From the NCBI RefSeq assembly GCF_012641395.1, contig NZ_JABAIH010000001.1, forward strand, positions 310,001 to 374,000: a DNA stretch of 64,000 nucleotides, in the 5' to 3' direction. The stretch comes from Rhizobium sp. P32RR-XVIII (GTDB lineage Bacteria > Pseudomonadota > Alphaproteobacteria > Rhizobiales > Rhizobiaceae). Every line of letters begins with the position of its first letter. Position 1 is the first letter of the stretch. Made by a program: the position numbers and the translations under genes. Under the pieces are notes generated by a model. That model searched no databases. It was not told the DNA's origin and worked only from the letters and a program-made list of their open reading frames with translations. This document shows, in pieces, positions 1 through 9,854 of the stretch.

Positions 1-691
1 TGAATGTGAGATAGGCCGAGGAGCGGCCCTCTCGCCGGGCCTTGGCCTCGTAGCGTGTACTCGGCCAACCTTCGTAGGGCGCCAGCCAATCGGCGGCGTT
101 TTCCGCAATCCAGTCGAAGCCGCCATGGTCCCGGCACTTCAGCAGCGTCCAATTCACGTAAGTATCGATGTCCGACGCGAAGCAGAAAAGCCCGCCGGGC
201 TTTAGCACGCGATGGAAGCGGTCGAGATTGGTCTTGGAGACGAAACGCCGCTTCCAATGTTTTCGCTTCGGCCATGGATCAGGATAAAGAAGGTCGATCT
301 GATCCAGGCAATGGTCCGGTAGCCAGTCGAGCAGCTGCGTTGCGTCGTCGTTATAGACGCGGATATTCTTGGCGCCTGTCGCCTCGACGCTTGCAAGCAG
401 CTTCTGCATGGAATTGATGAACGGCTCGACACCGATGAAGCCGGTGGAGGGCATTTCCTGCGCGCGATGGATCAGATGTTCACCACCGCCGAAGCCGATC
501 TCCAGGCGCAGCCTTTCCGTTGGAACCGGAAAGAGATTGTTCAGCGGCTCGGGCGGAGCCGCTGAAAGGTCGATGAGGAATGCCGGGAGCAGGGTGGTGA
601 GCCGTTCCGCCTGATGTTCGCGGAGAGCCTTTCCCTTGCGGCGGCCGAAAAAAGCTTCGGTCGCGCGCCCCCGGCGTTCCATATCCGTCAT
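1..691 (-). CDS. trmB: tRNA (guanine-N7)-methyltransferase, 3' end cut by window edge
   Basis: Reading the minus strand from ATG at 691 gives about 230 residues with no stop before the window edge, so only the last few residues are missing. The protein has the TrmB pattern: an SAM-binding segment reading [11 protein letters not shown], then [13 protein letters not shown] (the family's PDPWPKKRH-type motif), then a C-terminal R-Y-E-x-K segment. TrmB methylates G46 of tRNA at N7 using SAM. Its ATG overlaps the metK stop by four bases (ATGA), so it is translationally coupled to the enzyme that makes its cofactor. Identification rests on motif and neighbourhood and is secure. Confidence 0.93.
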   Translation of the reverse strand, partial: MTDMERRGRATEAFFGRRKGKALREHQAERLTTLLPAFLIDLSAAPPEPLNNLFPVPTERLRLEIGFGGGEHLIHRAQEMPSTGFIGVEPFINSMQKLLASVEATGAKNIRVYNDDATQLLDWLPDHCLDQIDLLYPDPWPKRKHWKRRFVSKTNLDRFHRVLKPGGLFCFASDIDTYVNWTLLKCRDHGGFDWIAENAADWLAPYEGWPSTRYEAKARREGRSSAYLTF

Positions 692-1941
692 GCTGCTTCC
701 CGGATCTTGACGGCTTCCTTCAGCGCCTTGACGAGGTCCGTGCGCTCCCACGAGAAGGAGCCGTCGCGGCCCGCCTTGCGGCCGAAGTGGCCATAGGCGG
801 AAGTCTTGGCATAGATCGGCTTATTCAGGTCGAGGTGGCGGCGGATGCCGGTCGGCGAGAGATCCATGTTCTTGCGGATCGCAGCTTCCACCTGATCCTC
901 GCTGACGCCCTTGCCGGTGCCGTGCAGATCGACATAGATCGACAGCGGCTGAGCCACGCCGATCGCGTAGGACAGCTGGATCGTGCAGCGGTCAGCGAGA
1001 CCGGCGGCAACGACGTTCTTGGCAAGGTAACGGGCGGCATAGGCGGCAGAACGGTCGACCTTGGTCGTGTCCTTGCCGGAGAATGCGCCGCCGCCATGCG
1101 GTGCGGCACCGCCGTAGGTGTCGACGATGATCTTGCGTCCCGTGAGACCAGCGTCGCCGTCCGGGCCGCCGATGACGAACTTGCCGGTCGGGTTGATGTA
1201 CCAGTTGCAATCGGCTGCGATCTTCAGATCACCGAGGGCTTCGCGGATATAGGGCTCCACGACCGAGCGAACCTTCTTCGAATCCCACGTGTCGTCGAGA
1301 TGCTGGGTCGAAAGAACGATCGAGGTCACTTCGGCCGGCTCGCCGTTGACGTAGCGCACCGTCACCTGGCTCTTGGCGTCCGGTCCGAGCTTGCCGACGT
1401 CGCCTTCGCCCTTCTTGCGGGCGGTGGCAAGCAACTGAAGGATCTTGTGGGAGTAGTAGATCGGCGCCGGCATGAGATCCGGCGTTTCCTTGCACGCGTA
1501 ACCGAACATGATGCCCTGGTCGCCGGCGCCTTCGTCACCCTGCTGGTCGGCGGCGTTGTCGACGCCCTGCGCGATATCGGCAGACTGCGAGTGCAGCAAC
1601 ACGTCGATCTTCGCCTTCTTCCAGTGGAAGCCGGCCTGTTCGTAGCCGATGTCCTTGATGGCCCGGCGGGCAGCAGCCTTGAACTTCGCGGGGTTGATGA
1701 CGTCGTTACCGTCCTTGTCCTTCTTCATCAGGCTCGGCGGCAGGCGGACCTCTCCGGCGATGACGACGCGGTTGGTTGTCGCCAGCGTTTCGCACGCAAT
1801 GCGCACGCTCCAGGGGTCTACGCCGTTCTTCGCCGCCTCACGATAAACGAGATCCACGATCTCATCGGAGATACGGTCGCACACCTTGTCCGGGTGACCT
1901 TCGGCAACAGACTCACTAGTGAAAAGATAATTAGCGCGCAT
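688..1941 (-). CDS. metK: S-adenosylmethionine synthetase
   Basis: Makes SAM from methionine and ATP in the cytoplasm. The protein begins [19 protein letters not shown], the standard family N-terminus with the ATP-binding GHPDK motif, and later contains [15 protein letters not shown] and GGGAFSGKD, the family signatures. An in-frame upstream ATG (1965) would add eight residues, but the conserved start and a GAGGG ribosome site about ten bases ahead favour 1941, giving 417 residues. It lies between praR (upstream, behind a terminator) and trmB (overlapping by four bases). The leader is AT-rich. I saw no SAM-II-type riboswitch in it by eye. Confidence 0.97.
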   Translation of the reverse strand: MRANYLFTSESVAEGHPDKVCDRISDEIVDLVYREAAKNGVDPWSVRIACETLATTNRVVIAGEVRLPPSLMKKDKDGNDVINPAKFKAAARRAIKDIGYEQAGFHWKKAKIDVLLHSQSADIAQGVDNAADQQGDEGAGDQGIMFGYACKETPDLMPAPIYYSHKILQLLATARKKGEGDVGKLGPDAKSQVTVRYVNGEPAEVTSIVLSTQHLDDTWDSKKVRSVVEPYIREALGDLKIAADCNWYINPTGKFVIGGPDGDAGLTGRKIIVDTYGGAAPHGGGAFSGKDTTKVDRSAAYAARYLAKNVVAAGLADRCTIQLSYAIGVAQPLSIYVDLHGTGKGVSEDQVEAAIRKNMDLSPTGIRRHLDLNKPIYAKTSAYGHFGRKAGRDGSFSWERTDLVKALKEAVKIREAA

Positions 1942-2070
1942 TTCGGGATTTCCCTCAAAGAACAAAAGCCGTGTAGTTGGTACTCATTTCACGTCGGAAA
2001 AACAAGCACAGAAGGACATAAATATATCTTTATATCTAGTGTGAATCGATAAATTTTGCCCTTAAAACGC

Positions 2071-2096
2071 AAAAAAGGCGGTCTTTCGACCACCTT
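2071..2096 (-). terminator. Intrinsic terminator downstream of praR
   Basis: On the minus strand a 9-bp stem (one G-T wobble) closes a GAAA tetraloop and runs into six T residues. It sits 25 bases after the praR stop and before the metK leader, so praR and metK are probably separate transcripts. Confidence 0.85.
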
Positions 2097-2120
2097 CTCA
2101 AACGACACTCCTGGAGGCGC

Positions 2121-2540
2121 TTATTCCGCGTCGGCTTCCGCCGCCAGAGCCTTGACAAGCTCCACGATCTTCCGGCGGACCTTTGGGTCCGAGATTTTTA
2201 CGAATGCGCGATTGAGTTGCAGGCCTTCCGACGAAGAGAGGAAATCGACAACGTAATTCGAGCTTGACGCTTCCGCCATCCCGGTCAAGGAGCCGGATTG
2301 TTCGCCCGGAGCGTCCTCGAAGAAGAAGGAAACCGGGACATTCAGAATGCTAGAAATGTTCTGGAGGCGGCTTGCGCCGACGCGGTTCGTCCCTTTTTCG
2401 TATTTCTGGATCTGCTGGAAGGTAATGCCCAGGCTCTCGCCAAGTTTTTCCTGACTCATGCCAAGCATTGTCCGGCGAAGACGGATACGGCTGCCAACGT
2501 GGATATCGATCGGGTTTGGCTTCTTCTTGTTTTCAATCAT
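2121..2540 (-). CDS. praR: XRE-family regulator of the PraR/PhrR type
   Basis: A 139-residue protein with one N-terminal Cro/CI-type helix-turn-helix at about residues 14-68 (RIRLRRTMLGMSQEKLG, then ITFQQIQKYEKG), followed by an acidic and hydrophobic tail. The sequence and its position directly upstream of metK and downstream of lnt match the rhizobial PhrR/PraR regulators, known for stress, quorum-sensing and biofilm-related control. The exact role here is inferred from the family. It has its own candidate promoter inside the end of lnt and a clean terminator after it, so it looks like a single-gene transcript. The start ATG lies ahead of a basic stretch with three consecutive lysines (residues 5-7). 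Confidence 0.88.
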   Translation of the reverse strand: MIENKKKPNPIDIHVGSRIRLRRTMLGMSQEKLGESLGITFQQIQKYEKGTNRVGASRLQNISSILNVPVSFFFEDAPGEQSGSLTGMAEASSSNYVVDFLSSSEGLQLNRAFVKISDPKVRRKIVELVKALAAEADAE

Positions 2541-2664
2541 GGTCTTGCCCTAGCAAAGAATTTCAACCTCGTTAAACCGGCAGTGCCCAGACCCACCCGT
2601 AACGCCACGTTGCAAGTGACGCGTACCCATCATCAAGCATATGTTAACAACGCCGATTGCGACC

Positions 2665-2693
2665 ACTATGCAATTTTAGGGGTTTTTGGTCAA
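2665..2693 (-). promoter_or_regulatory. Candidate sigma-70 promoter for praR
   Basis: On the minus strand TTGACC (2693-2688) is followed after exactly 17 bases by CATAGT (2670-2665). The -35 overlaps the lnt stop codon. The praR ATG is 125 bases downstream. Seen by eye; no transcript data. Confidence 0.5.
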
Positions 2694-4294
2694 TTCGCCT
2701 TGAAAATAAAACCCATACGGGAAATCGACCCGATCAAAAGCAGTAACGTTTCAGTCAACCAGAAGTACGTCTGCCGGGGAAACGAGTCCGAGGCACCGCC
2801 GCCAAATCCCTCAAGAGTTGCGTCAGCGAACCCGGTCTCGTTGAGCCCTAGCCCGGCAACGATCTGCCCATGCGCGTTCACGATTGCGGAAATACCGCTG
2901 TTGCCATCCCGAATCAGTGGCAGGCCGGTCTCCACGGCGCGCACACGCGCCTGCTGAAAATGCTGGTAAGGGCCAGGCGTATTCCCGAACCATGCGTCGT
3001 TCGTGATGTTCAGGATCGCGCCCGCTTCGGCAATGTCGCCGGTCATCTCATCCGGAAAGATGATCTCGTAGCAGACCAGGGGATAGAGTTTCAGTCCCGT
3101 CGGCAGTTCCAGGAGATGACGTGTCGCCGAGGCAGAAAAGCCGCCGGGCATTTCGACGATATTCTGGATACCGAGATCGTTGAGGAAATTTTCGAAAGGC
3201 AGATATTCGCCGAACGGAACGAGGTGCACTTTGTCCGAAGCGGCGACGATCTGGCCCCGCCCGTCGATCACGATGATCGAATTGTAGTATCGAACCGGGT
3301 TTCCGGGCCCCATCTCTTCGGCCCGCACCGCGCCTGCAATCAGAATCTGATTGTCGTCCAGGGTGTCGGCGATCCGGGTGAGCGCATCCTGATTGTCGGT
3401 GAGAATGAAGGGGATCGCCGTCTCCGGCCAGACGATGATGTCCGGCTTCCTGCCGCCACTTTGGGGAGGTGCGGCGGAAAGCTTCAGATGAGTCTCGAAG
3501 ATCGCCGACCGGTCCGCATCCGAATCCATCTTCGCGGCCTGGTCGATCATCGGCTGAACGAGCCGGATCACGGGCCGCTTTTCTTCCGGCACGGGGCTAG
3601 CCTTGGGGGCGACGTACAGCGCGTAGGCGCCATATCCGAGATGCGCCGCAAAGAGCAGCGTCGCCAGCCCCACGCCCCATGCCGCACCCTGCCGCGTCCC
3701 AAGAAGCGCAGGTGCTGCGAAGACAAAGACGGCAAGCGCGGTCACACCCATGGCGCCGATGACATGCGCGGATTGCATCATGAGCGGCATGGGCATCATG
3801 CCGTAGCCGATCGCGTTCCAGGGAAAGCCGGTGAATGTCACGCTGCGCAGCCATTCGAAGAGGCCGAAGCTTGCAGCAAGCGCAGCGATGCGGCCCATTC
3901 CGTCCGACCAGAAGATGCGGGCAATCGCCGTAGCGAGGCCATAATATACAGCAAGCACCGCCGGCAGGCCGAGGATCGCCAACGGCAGCGCCCAGGCAAA
4001 TTCTTCCGAATCGATCAACAGGGCGTGGCCAAGCCACCAGAGGCCTGCGACGAAATAGCCGAAGCCGAAAAGCCAGCCGATCGCGAACGAGGGCCAAAGG
4101 CGGCCTAGAAAACTTGCCTCAGGAGAGGCGGCTGCGCCGTCGATCAGCCAGACGAGGAGCGTGAATGAAATAAACATTGCGGCGAAGAAGCCGATTGGCG
4201 GCAACGCCAGAACCGCAAACGCGCCGGCAAGCACCGCCAGCAATGCTCTTTTGAAACCCCAGACCAGGATAACCTTGTCCGCAAACCGCTCCAT
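2690..4294 (-). CDS. lnt: Apolipoprotein N-acyltransferase
   Basis: Adds the third acyl chain to the N-terminal cysteine of lipoproteins in the inner membrane. About six transmembrane helices in the first 230 residues precede a nitrilase-type domain. The catalytic triad is visible: Glu in WPETAIPF, Lys in DKVHLVPFGEYLPFE, and Cys in PLVCYEIIF. The ATG at 4294 has a GGAG site five bases ahead; a longer reading from a TTG at 4321 would place that site inside the gene. Length is 534 residues, normal for the family. It follows corC at a 76-base gap in the usual rhizobial order phoH-ybeY-corC-lnt. Confidence 0.96.
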   Translation of the reverse strand: MERFADKVILVWGFKRALLAVLAGAFAVLALPPIGFFAAMFISFTLLVWLIDGAAASPEASFLGRLWPSFAIGWLFGFGYFVAGLWWLGHALLIDSEEFAWALPLAILGLPAVLAVYYGLATAIARIFWSDGMGRIAALAASFGLFEWLRSVTFTGFPWNAIGYGMMPMPLMMQSAHVIGAMGVTALAVFVFAAPALLGTRQGAAWGVGLATLLFAAHLGYGAYALYVAPKASPVPEEKRPVIRLVQPMIDQAAKMDSDADRSAIFETHLKLSAAPPQSGGRKPDIIVWPETAIPFILTDNQDALTRIADTLDDNQILIAGAVRAEEMGPGNPVRYYNSIIVIDGRGQIVAASDKVHLVPFGEYLPFENFLNDLGIQNIVEMPGGFSASATRHLLELPTGLKLYPLVCYEIIFPDEMTGDIAEAGAILNITNDAWFGNTPGPYQHFQQARVRAVETGLPLIRDGNSGISAIVNAHGQIVAGLGLNETGFADATLEGFGGGASDSFPRQTYFWLTETLLLLIGSISRMGFIFKAN

Positions 4295-4370
4295 GCGCGC
4301 TCCGTTCAAGCCGCGAATCAACTCGGCTCGCAGTCTTTCAAAAAAGGCGCGTTTTGTCGTCCTGCGGAAA

Positions 4371-5507
4371 TCAGCTCGACGTCGATTCGGTGGGCCGGTC
4401 GTCCGTTAATCCGGTCGTGCCGTCGCCGTCGGCCTTGACGCGGCGACGGATCGCTTGGCGCTTGCGGGTGATGCGAACGCGCTTGATGCGGCGCGGATCG
4501 GCCTCGAGAATGTGGAATTCGAAGTCCGGCAGTGCTTGTACGACTTCGCCTCGTACCGGAATGCGGCCGAGGGCGGAGAAAATCAGGCCGCCCAGCGTAT
4601 CGACTTCGTCGACCTGCTCGCTGATGTCGAAATCCGGGCCGATAGCCTCTGCGATCTCCTCCAGCTCGACGCGGGCATCCGCCACGAAGACGTCTTCGGA
4701 AATACGCTTGAACATGACCTCCTCATCGTCATGCTCGTCGTCGATATCGCCGACGACCATCTCGACGATGTCCTCGTGCGAAGCGAGCCCGTCGGTGCCG
4801 CCATATTCGTCGATGACGAGCGCCATCTGCGTGCGGTTCACCTGCATGCGGCGAAGCAGATCGGATGCAAGCATCGATGGTGGTACGAAAAGAATCTTGC
4901 GGATGATGCCGGCCTCGGCGAGCGTCTTCTGCAAGTCGACGCGAGCGAGATCGAAATTCGGCTTCGCCGAGCGTGCCGGCTTCTGAATGTTCTCCGGGGC
5001 GATCTCGACAAGCGGGTCCGGCCCTTTGGGTGTCTTCGCGCCCGCTCGGCGCTTGTTGCGCGCCTGCTTGGCGACATAGGAAAGGAGGTCGCGGATATGC
5101 ACCATGCCGCGCGGATCGTCGAGCGTCTCGGCGTAGACCGGCATACGGGAGCGTCCGGATTCCTCGAAGAGAATCATCAATTCGCCGATGGTTATGTTCT
5201 GATCGACAGCCTCGATATCGGCCCGAGGCACCATCACGTCTGCGACGCGCACCTCGCGGAAGCGGAGGATGTTATGGAGCATCGCCCGCTCGTCTGGCGA
5301 AAAGGCATCGTCGCCGGTGTCCGACGTCATAAGCGCGTCGGCGAGATCTTCGCGAATGCGCGAGCCCTGCTGCGGGCGAAGAATGCGGGCGGCGCGCGCC
5401 CAGAAGGATCGTCCGGATTGCCTGCTACTACTGCCCGCCTCATCTGAGGAGGAGGATTGATCGGCGTCCTTGGCTTCTGCCGCGGGTTTCGTCGTAAAGT
5501 CGCTCAT
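4371..5507 (-). CDS. corC: CBS-domain protein of the CorC/HlyC family
   Basis: A soluble 378-residue protein. After a low-complexity Ser-rich N-terminus (about 1-35) come two CBS repeats (about 85-215, starting [15 protein letters not shown]) and a C-terminal transporter-associated CorC_HlyC domain ending in basic residues. Family members bind adenine nucleotides and are linked to Mg/Co efflux and envelope integrity. The 'hemolysin' label in databases is historical. Its start overlaps the end of ybeY by four bases (ATGA), and lnt follows. Function in this organism is inferred. Confidence 0.9.
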   Translation of the reverse strand: MSDFTTKPAAEAKDADQSSSSDEAGSSSRQSGRSFWARAARILRPQQGSRIREDLADALMTSDTGDDAFSPDERAMLHNILRFREVRVADVMVPRADIEAVDQNITIGELMILFEESGRSRMPVYAETLDDPRGMVHIRDLLSYVAKQARNKRRAGAKTPKGPDPLVEIAPENIQKPARSAKPNFDLARVDLQKTLAEAGIIRKILFVPPSMLASDLLRRMQVNRTQMALVIDEYGGTDGLASHEDIVEMVVGDIDDEHDDEEVMFKRISEDVFVADARVELEEIAEAIGPDFDISEQVDEVDTLGGLIFSALGRIPVRGEVVQALPDFEFHILEADPRRIKRVRITRKRQAIRRRVKADGDGTTGLTDDRPTESTSS

Positions 5508-6019
5508 GGTTCCATTTTTAGGTCTTGACCCTCGTATGGGTCAGATAGGCCGAGTACCGCCAAAATGCGAGTCTCTAACCCCTCCATAATTTCGGCTTCG
5601 TCACTATCCATATGGTCGTAGCCGAAGAGATGCAAGAAACCATGTACCATCAAATGCGTCAGATGGTCTTCGAACGGCTTTTCGAGCTCTCGTGCTTCTC
5701 GTTCGACGGTTTCCTTGGCGATGATGATATCACCAAGCATCGGTCCTGGCATCTTTCCCGGCGTCACCGGAAAGGCTGGGAAGGAGAGGACATTGGTCGC
5801 CTTGTCCTTCTTGCGCCATTCGGCGTTGATCGCACGGATGGATTCGTCATCCGTGAAGACGAGCGAAAGCTCCGTCCCCGTCTTTGGAAACTTCTGCTTC
5901 TCATTGCTCTTGAGAAAGCTCGCCGCCGTTTCGAGCACGCGCTCCGCCAACGCCCGAAGCTCATCTTCGGAGGGCCAGTCGCCCTCCTCGATGCTGATCT
6001 GGATATCGAGCTCGGCCAT
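5504..6019 (-). CDS. ybeY: Endoribonuclease / rRNA maturation factor YbeY
   Basis: A 171-residue single-domain metalloprotein. The zinc motif H-x3-H-x5-H is visible as [11 protein letters not shown] near residue 130. YbeY acts in 16S rRNA 3'-end maturation, ribosome quality control and small-RNA metabolism in alphaproteobacteria. Its ATG overlaps the phoH stop by one base (TGATG), and its own stop overlaps the corC start, so phoH-ybeY-corC is a tight operon. Confidence 0.95.
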   Translation of the reverse strand: MAELDIQISIEEGDWPSEDELRALAERVLETAASFLKSNEKQKFPKTGTELSLVFTDDESIRAINAEWRKKDKATNVLSFPAFPVTPGKMPGPMLGDIIIAKETVEREARELEKPFEDHLTHLMVHGFLHLFGYDHMDSDEAEIMEGLETRILAVLGLSDPYEGQDLKMEP

Positions 6020-7071
6020 CAGACCTGCGGGCCGGCATCTTCCGGCCGGGTTGCATAGGTGGCGTCATAAGCCCTGACAATCCGTCCGACCAGCGGATGG
6101 CGCACGACATCGACATCCTTGAAGCGGATCGTCGAAATTCCTTCCACGTCCTCCAGCAGCTGCAGCGCCTCGACAAGTCCGGACCTCACCCCGCGCGGCA
6201 GGTCGATCTGGCTCGGATCGCCGGTCACCATCATGCGTGAATTCTCGCCAAGACGCGTCAGGAACATCTTCATCTGCATGGATGTCGTGTTTTGCGCTTC
6301 GTCGAGGATGATCGCTGCGTTCGACAGCGTTCGACCGCGCATGAATGCGAGCGGGGCGATTTCGATGACGCCGGCCGTGATCGCGCGCTCGACCTTGTCA
6401 CCCGGGATCATGTCGTAGAGCGCATCATAGAGCGGTCGGAGATAGGGGTCGACTTTCTCCTTCATGTCGCCCGGCAGAAAGCCAAGGCGCTCGCCGGCTT
6501 CGACGGCTGGGCGGGAAAGAATGATCTTCTCGACGGCTCCGCGCTCCAGGAGCTGGGCGGCATGCGCAACGGCGAGATAGGTCTTGCCGGTCCCGGCAGG
6601 TCCGACGCCGAAAACCAGCTCGGCCCGCTCCATGGCGCGTATATAGGCATCCTGCGTCGGCGTCCGCGCAACGATCGTCTTCCTGCGCGTCGAAATCTGC
6701 GCCATCGTCAGCTTGGTTTTTTTCTCCATAGTCGGCAGGCTCAACTGATCGTCGGCAGCAACCGCCATGCGGATTGCGCCCTCCACGTCGGATCGTTCCA
6801 CGCTGCCGCCTTTCTGGAGCTTTTCATAGAGGTAGTCGAGGGTGCGTCGCGCTTGATTGGTGGTAACGACATCACCCGTAATAACGACGGAGTTGCCCCG
6901 CGCGCGCGCATCGATATTGAGCCGCTCTTCGAGAAGTTTCAGGTTCTGGTCGAATTGACCAAATAGCTCACTGGCGAACCGGTTGTTCTCGAACGTTAGG
7001 ACGAAATGATTGGCGTCGCTCGCTATGCGTGGGTGGCGCGGTGAAGAAGAAACCAATTCTTGTCCCTTCAA
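6019..7071 (-). CDS. phoH: PhoH-like ATPase
   Basis: A P-loop ATPase of the PhoH/YbeZ type (350 residues). Walker A is GPAGTGKT near residue 157 and Walker B is [10 protein letters not shown] near 240. It is a standard partner of YbeY. The start is TTG at 7071: an AAGGAG site lies nine bases ahead, and there is no ATG or GTG before the conserved region. That ribosome site begins four bases after the miaB stop, which suggests coupling. Role in RNA metabolism is family knowledge; the biochemical function is not settled. Confidence 0.94.
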   Translation of the reverse strand: MKGQELVSSSPRHPRIASDANHFVLTFENNRFASELFGQFDQNLKLLEERLNIDARARGNSVVITGDVVTTNQARRTLDYLYEKLQKGGSVERSDVEGAIRMAVAADDQLSLPTMEKKTKLTMAQISTRRKTIVARTPTQDAYIRAMERAELVFGVGPAGTGKTYLAVAHAAQLLERGAVEKIILSRPAVEAGERLGFLPGDMKEKVDPYLRPLYDALYDMIPGDKVERAITAGVIEIAPLAFMRGRTLSNAAIILDEAQNTTSMQMKMFLTRLGENSRMMVTGDPSQIDLPRGVRSGLVEALQLLEDVEGISTIRFKDVDVVRHPLVGRIVRAYDATYATRPEDAGPQV

Positions 7072-7089
7072 GCGGTCGAGCTCCTTAGG

Positions 7090-8511
7090 TTAGACCTCAG
7101 CCTCTGCAAACTCGGCAAACAGGCTGTTAGTTCCGGTTCCGGTGATTCGCACATTGATAATGTCACCGATTTGCGATGCTTTTGCATCAACATTCACTGA
7201 CTGAAGCCAAGGGGAACGACCGATAATCTGTCCCGGCAGCCGGCCCGGCTTCTCAAGCAGCAGATCGATCGTCTTGCCGACGCAGGATTCGTTGAATTCC
7301 TGCGTCTGCCTGAGAAGAAGCGCCTGCAGCCGCTCGAGCCGTTCTGCCTTGATCTCTTCCGGCACCTGGTCCTTCATTTCCGCACCGGGCGTACCCGGCC
7401 GTGTCGAGTATTTGAAGGAGAAGGCCTGCGCATAGCGCACCTCCCCCACCAGACGCAGTGTAGCTTCAAAATCCTCGTCTGTCTCCCCTGGGAAGCCAAC
7501 GATGAAATCGCCGGACAGCGCGATATCGGGGCGGGCAGCCCGGATGCGCTCCATCAGCGTCATATATTCAGCCGCGGTATGGCGGCGGTTCATGGCTTTC
7601 AGGATGCGGTCCGAACCGGACTGCACGGGCAGGTGCAGGTAAGGCATCAGAGCGCGCAGATCGCGATGCGCCTCGATCAGGCGGTCGTCCATATCGCGCG
7701 GATGGCTGGTGGTGTAGCGGAGCCGGGCAAGGCCTGGGATTTCCGCAAGCCGGTAGAGAAGGTCGCCAAGGCTCCACTCTTCGCCATTGGGGCCGGCGCC
7801 ATGCCAGGCATTGACGTTTTGCCCGAGCAGCGTGATTTCACGCACGCCGCCGTCCACAAGTTTTTGTGCCTCCTCGAGAATCTGACTGACCGGCCGGGAG
7901 ACCTCCGAACCACGGGTATAAGGAACGACACAGAAGGTGCAGAACTTGTCGCAGCCTTCCTGAACGGTCAGGAACGATGTCACTCCGCGCGCGCGAATCT
8001 TCTTGGCTTCGGCAAGCGGCAGATGCTCGAATTTGTCTTCCAGCGCATATTCGGTGTCGACGACGCGATGGCCGTCCTTGGCACGCCGCAGGGCTTCCGG
8101 CAGGCGGTGATAGGTCTGCGGGCCGATGACAACGTCGACGGCGGGCGCGCGGCGAAGAATTTCCTCGCCCTCTGCCTGGGCGACGCAACCGGTAACGCCG
8201 ATCATCATCTCGCGCCCGCTGGCAGCCTTTTTCTTTTTCATCTCCCGCAAACGGCCCAGCGCCGAATAGACCTTTTCGGCCGCCTTTTCGCGGATGTGGC
8301 AAGTGTTCAGGAGGACGAGGTCGGCCTCTTCCATATCCTCGGTAGGCTCATAGCCGTCGCGGGCGAGGGCATCGCTCATGCGCGTCGAGTCGTACACGTT
8401 CATCTGGCAGCCATAGGTCTTGATGAAGACCTTGCGGCTGTTGCTGCCATCGCGGAGCCCCTCGTTGGGGGCAATCTCCGGGGCCGGAAGAAGGGCGCTG
8501 TCTTGGGTCAT
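7090..8511 (-). CDS. miaB: tRNA-2-methylthio-N6-dimethylallyladenosine synthase
   Basis: A radical-SAM methylthiotransferase (473 residues) that modifies A37 of tRNAs reading UNN codons. The N-terminal UPF0004 domain has the conserved cysteines in KTYGCQMN and NTCHIREKA. The radical-SAM cluster motif is CDKFCTFC near residue 190, and a TRAM domain ends the protein. A variable N-terminal extension of about 28 residues precedes KVFIKTYGC. It leads into phoH after an 18-base gap. Confidence 0.97.
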   Translation of the reverse strand: MTQDSALLPAPEIAPNEGLRDGSNSRKVFIKTYGCQMNVYDSTRMSDALARDGYEPTEDMEEADLVLLNTCHIREKAAEKVYSALGRLREMKKKKAASGREMMIGVTGCVAQAEGEEILRRAPAVDVVIGPQTYHRLPEALRRAKDGHRVVDTEYALEDKFEHLPLAEAKKIRARGVTSFLTVQEGCDKFCTFCVVPYTRGSEVSRPVSQILEEAQKLVDGGVREITLLGQNVNAWHGAGPNGEEWSLGDLLYRLAEIPGLARLRYTTSHPRDMDDRLIEAHRDLRALMPYLHLPVQSGSDRILKAMNRRHTAAEYMTLMERIRAARPDIALSGDFIVGFPGETDEDFEATLRLVGEVRYAQAFSFKYSTRPGTPGAEMKDQVPEEIKAERLERLQALLLRQTQEFNESCVGKTIDLLLEKPGRLPGQIIGRSPWLQSVNVDAKASQIGDIINVRITGTGTNSLFAEFAEAEV

Positions 8512-8560
8512 GGCGGGCTATTTAGTGGTTTTTTGCCCTGTAGAAAACGGAAATCTTGAC

Positions 8561-9364
8561 TCAGGCAATTTCGCGGCCGCGCAAGCGGCTGTTGAGCATG
8601 GCGCGGATGCGGCGTGCGATGGTGGCGCTGACCTCCTTTCGGCTCGAATCCGAACGGTACTCGACCGCCTCGCCGAAGGTGACTTCGGCATCGAACGCGG
8701 CACATTTTACGATATCGAGGAGGTGCGGCACGAGTTCCACGTCGCCGGGCCAGCTGGCCAGCGGGCGATGATAGCGCCCCATGGCAATGCCGTGCACCCT
8801 GGTATAGGCGATCGCGACCGGCTGCACGAAGACTGAGCCGTTCGGCGAGTGGGGCACGGCCATTGCGGCTGCCCCGAAGAGCGAGGATTTGACCTCCAGC
8901 AGACGATTGCCGTCGGAGGTCGTGCCTTCCGGAAAGAGCACGACGATTTCGCCGTCGGCCATGCGGCTTGCAATCTCGCTTGCCTGGGCACCGGTCTTTC
9001 GCTTCTCTTCGCGAACGATGAAGACGCTTTTCTGCAGGCGGGCGAGCAGTCCGAAGATCGGCCAGTCACGCACCTCTATCTTGGCGATGAAAGCGACATC
9101 GGCGATGGACGACAAGACCATGATATCCATCCAGGAGGCGTGATTGGCACATAGCATCAGCGGCCTGCGTCCCTCGAGCCTACCGTGGACCTTCACGCGA
9201 ATGCCGAGTCCGTGGCAGGCAACGCGATGCCAGAGGCGCGGGAGCGTACGCCGAAGCCTCCAGTCGAAATATAGACTGAGAAGCTGGAAGGGCATCAGCA
9301 GGATGCTTGCGGTGACGATGACGATCGCGGCATAGGCGATACGCAGCCAGACGATCAACTCCAA
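8561..9364 (-). CDS. plsC: 1-acyl-sn-glycerol-3-phosphate acyltransferase (PlsC family)
   Basis: Transfers an acyl chain to lysophosphatidic acid in phospholipid synthesis. An N-terminal membrane helix (about 8-30) is followed by the catalytic NHASWMD (HX4D) and by FPEGTTSDGN, the second acyltransferase motif. No ATG lies at the N-terminus: the reading begins at TTG 9364, and a second TTG at 9358 has GGGGAG six bases ahead and is the better start by spacing. Rhizobia often carry several PlsC-like enzymes, some specific for ornithine lipid or lyso-lipids, so substrate is not certain. Confidence 0.87.
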   Translation of the reverse strand: MELIVWLRIAYAAIVIVTASILLMPFQLLSLYFDWRLRRTLPRLWHRVACHGLGIRVKVHGRLEGRRPLMLCANHASWMDIMVLSSIADVAFIAKIEVRDWPIFGLLARLQKSVFIVREEKRKTGAQASEIASRMADGEIVVLFPEGTTSDGNRLLEVKSSLFGAAAMAVPHSPNGSVFVQPVAIAYTRVHGIAMGRYHRPLASWPGDVELVPHLLDIVKCAAFDAEVTFGEAVEYRSDSSRKEVSATIARRIRAMLNSRLRGREIA

Positions 9365-9388
9365 CTCCCCGCGGGTCCGGTCATCGGT

Positions 9389-9817
9389 TCAGCGTTCGTC
9401 TTTCTTCAGCGGAATGCCGTAAAGCTCCAGCCGATGGTCCACGAGCTGGAAGCCGTGTTCGCGGGCAATACGCTCCTGCAGCGCTTCGATCTCCGGCGAA
9501 CGGAACTCGATGACCACTCCGTTCTTCAGGTCTATCAGGTGGTCGTGATGCTCTTCCGGTACTGTCTCGTAACGCGAGCGGCCGTCGCGGAAATCATGGC
9601 GGGCGATGATGCCGGCGTCTTCAAAAAGCTTGACTGTGCGATAGACGGTCGAGATCGAAATCTTCGCATCGACCGTTACGGAGCGACGGTGTAGCTCCTC
9701 GACATCCGGGTGGTCGGCCGACTCTTCCAGGATACGGGCAATCACCCGGCGCTGCTCGGTCATCCGCATGCCGCGCTCGGTGCAAAGCTCCTCAAGGGTC
9801 TTGGCTGTGTCCGTCAT
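9389..9817 (-). CDS. fur: Fur/Mur-family metal-responsive repressor
   Basis: A 142-residue Fur-fold protein. The winged helix occupies about residues 10-85 (TEQRRVIARIL, STVYRTVKLFEDAG). The metal region has EEHHDHLIDLKNG and a C-terminal DHRLELYG. The CxxC pair that binds structural zinc in gammaproteobacterial Fur is absent, replaced by DLKN. That is characteristic of the rhizobial orthologue, which responds mainly to manganese and is called Mur. So the gene could equally be named mur. It precedes plsC and follows rimI with a 37-base gap. Confidence 0.88.
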   Translation of the reverse strand: MTDTAKTLEELCTERGMRMTEQRRVIARILEESADHPDVEELHRRSVTVDAKISISTVYRTVKLFEDAGIIARHDFRDGRSRYETVPEEHHDHLIDLKNGVVIEFRSPEIEALQERIAREHGFQLVDHRLELYGIPLKKDER

Positions 9818-9854
9818 TGGCGGCCTTCATTAGAAATTCCGGTTCTTCACGGAA

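Noticed and set aside
787..2052. Long open frame opposite metK
   Set aside because: The frame is a mirror of metK in GC-rich DNA, has no recognisable domain and no ribosome site, and covers the metK leader.
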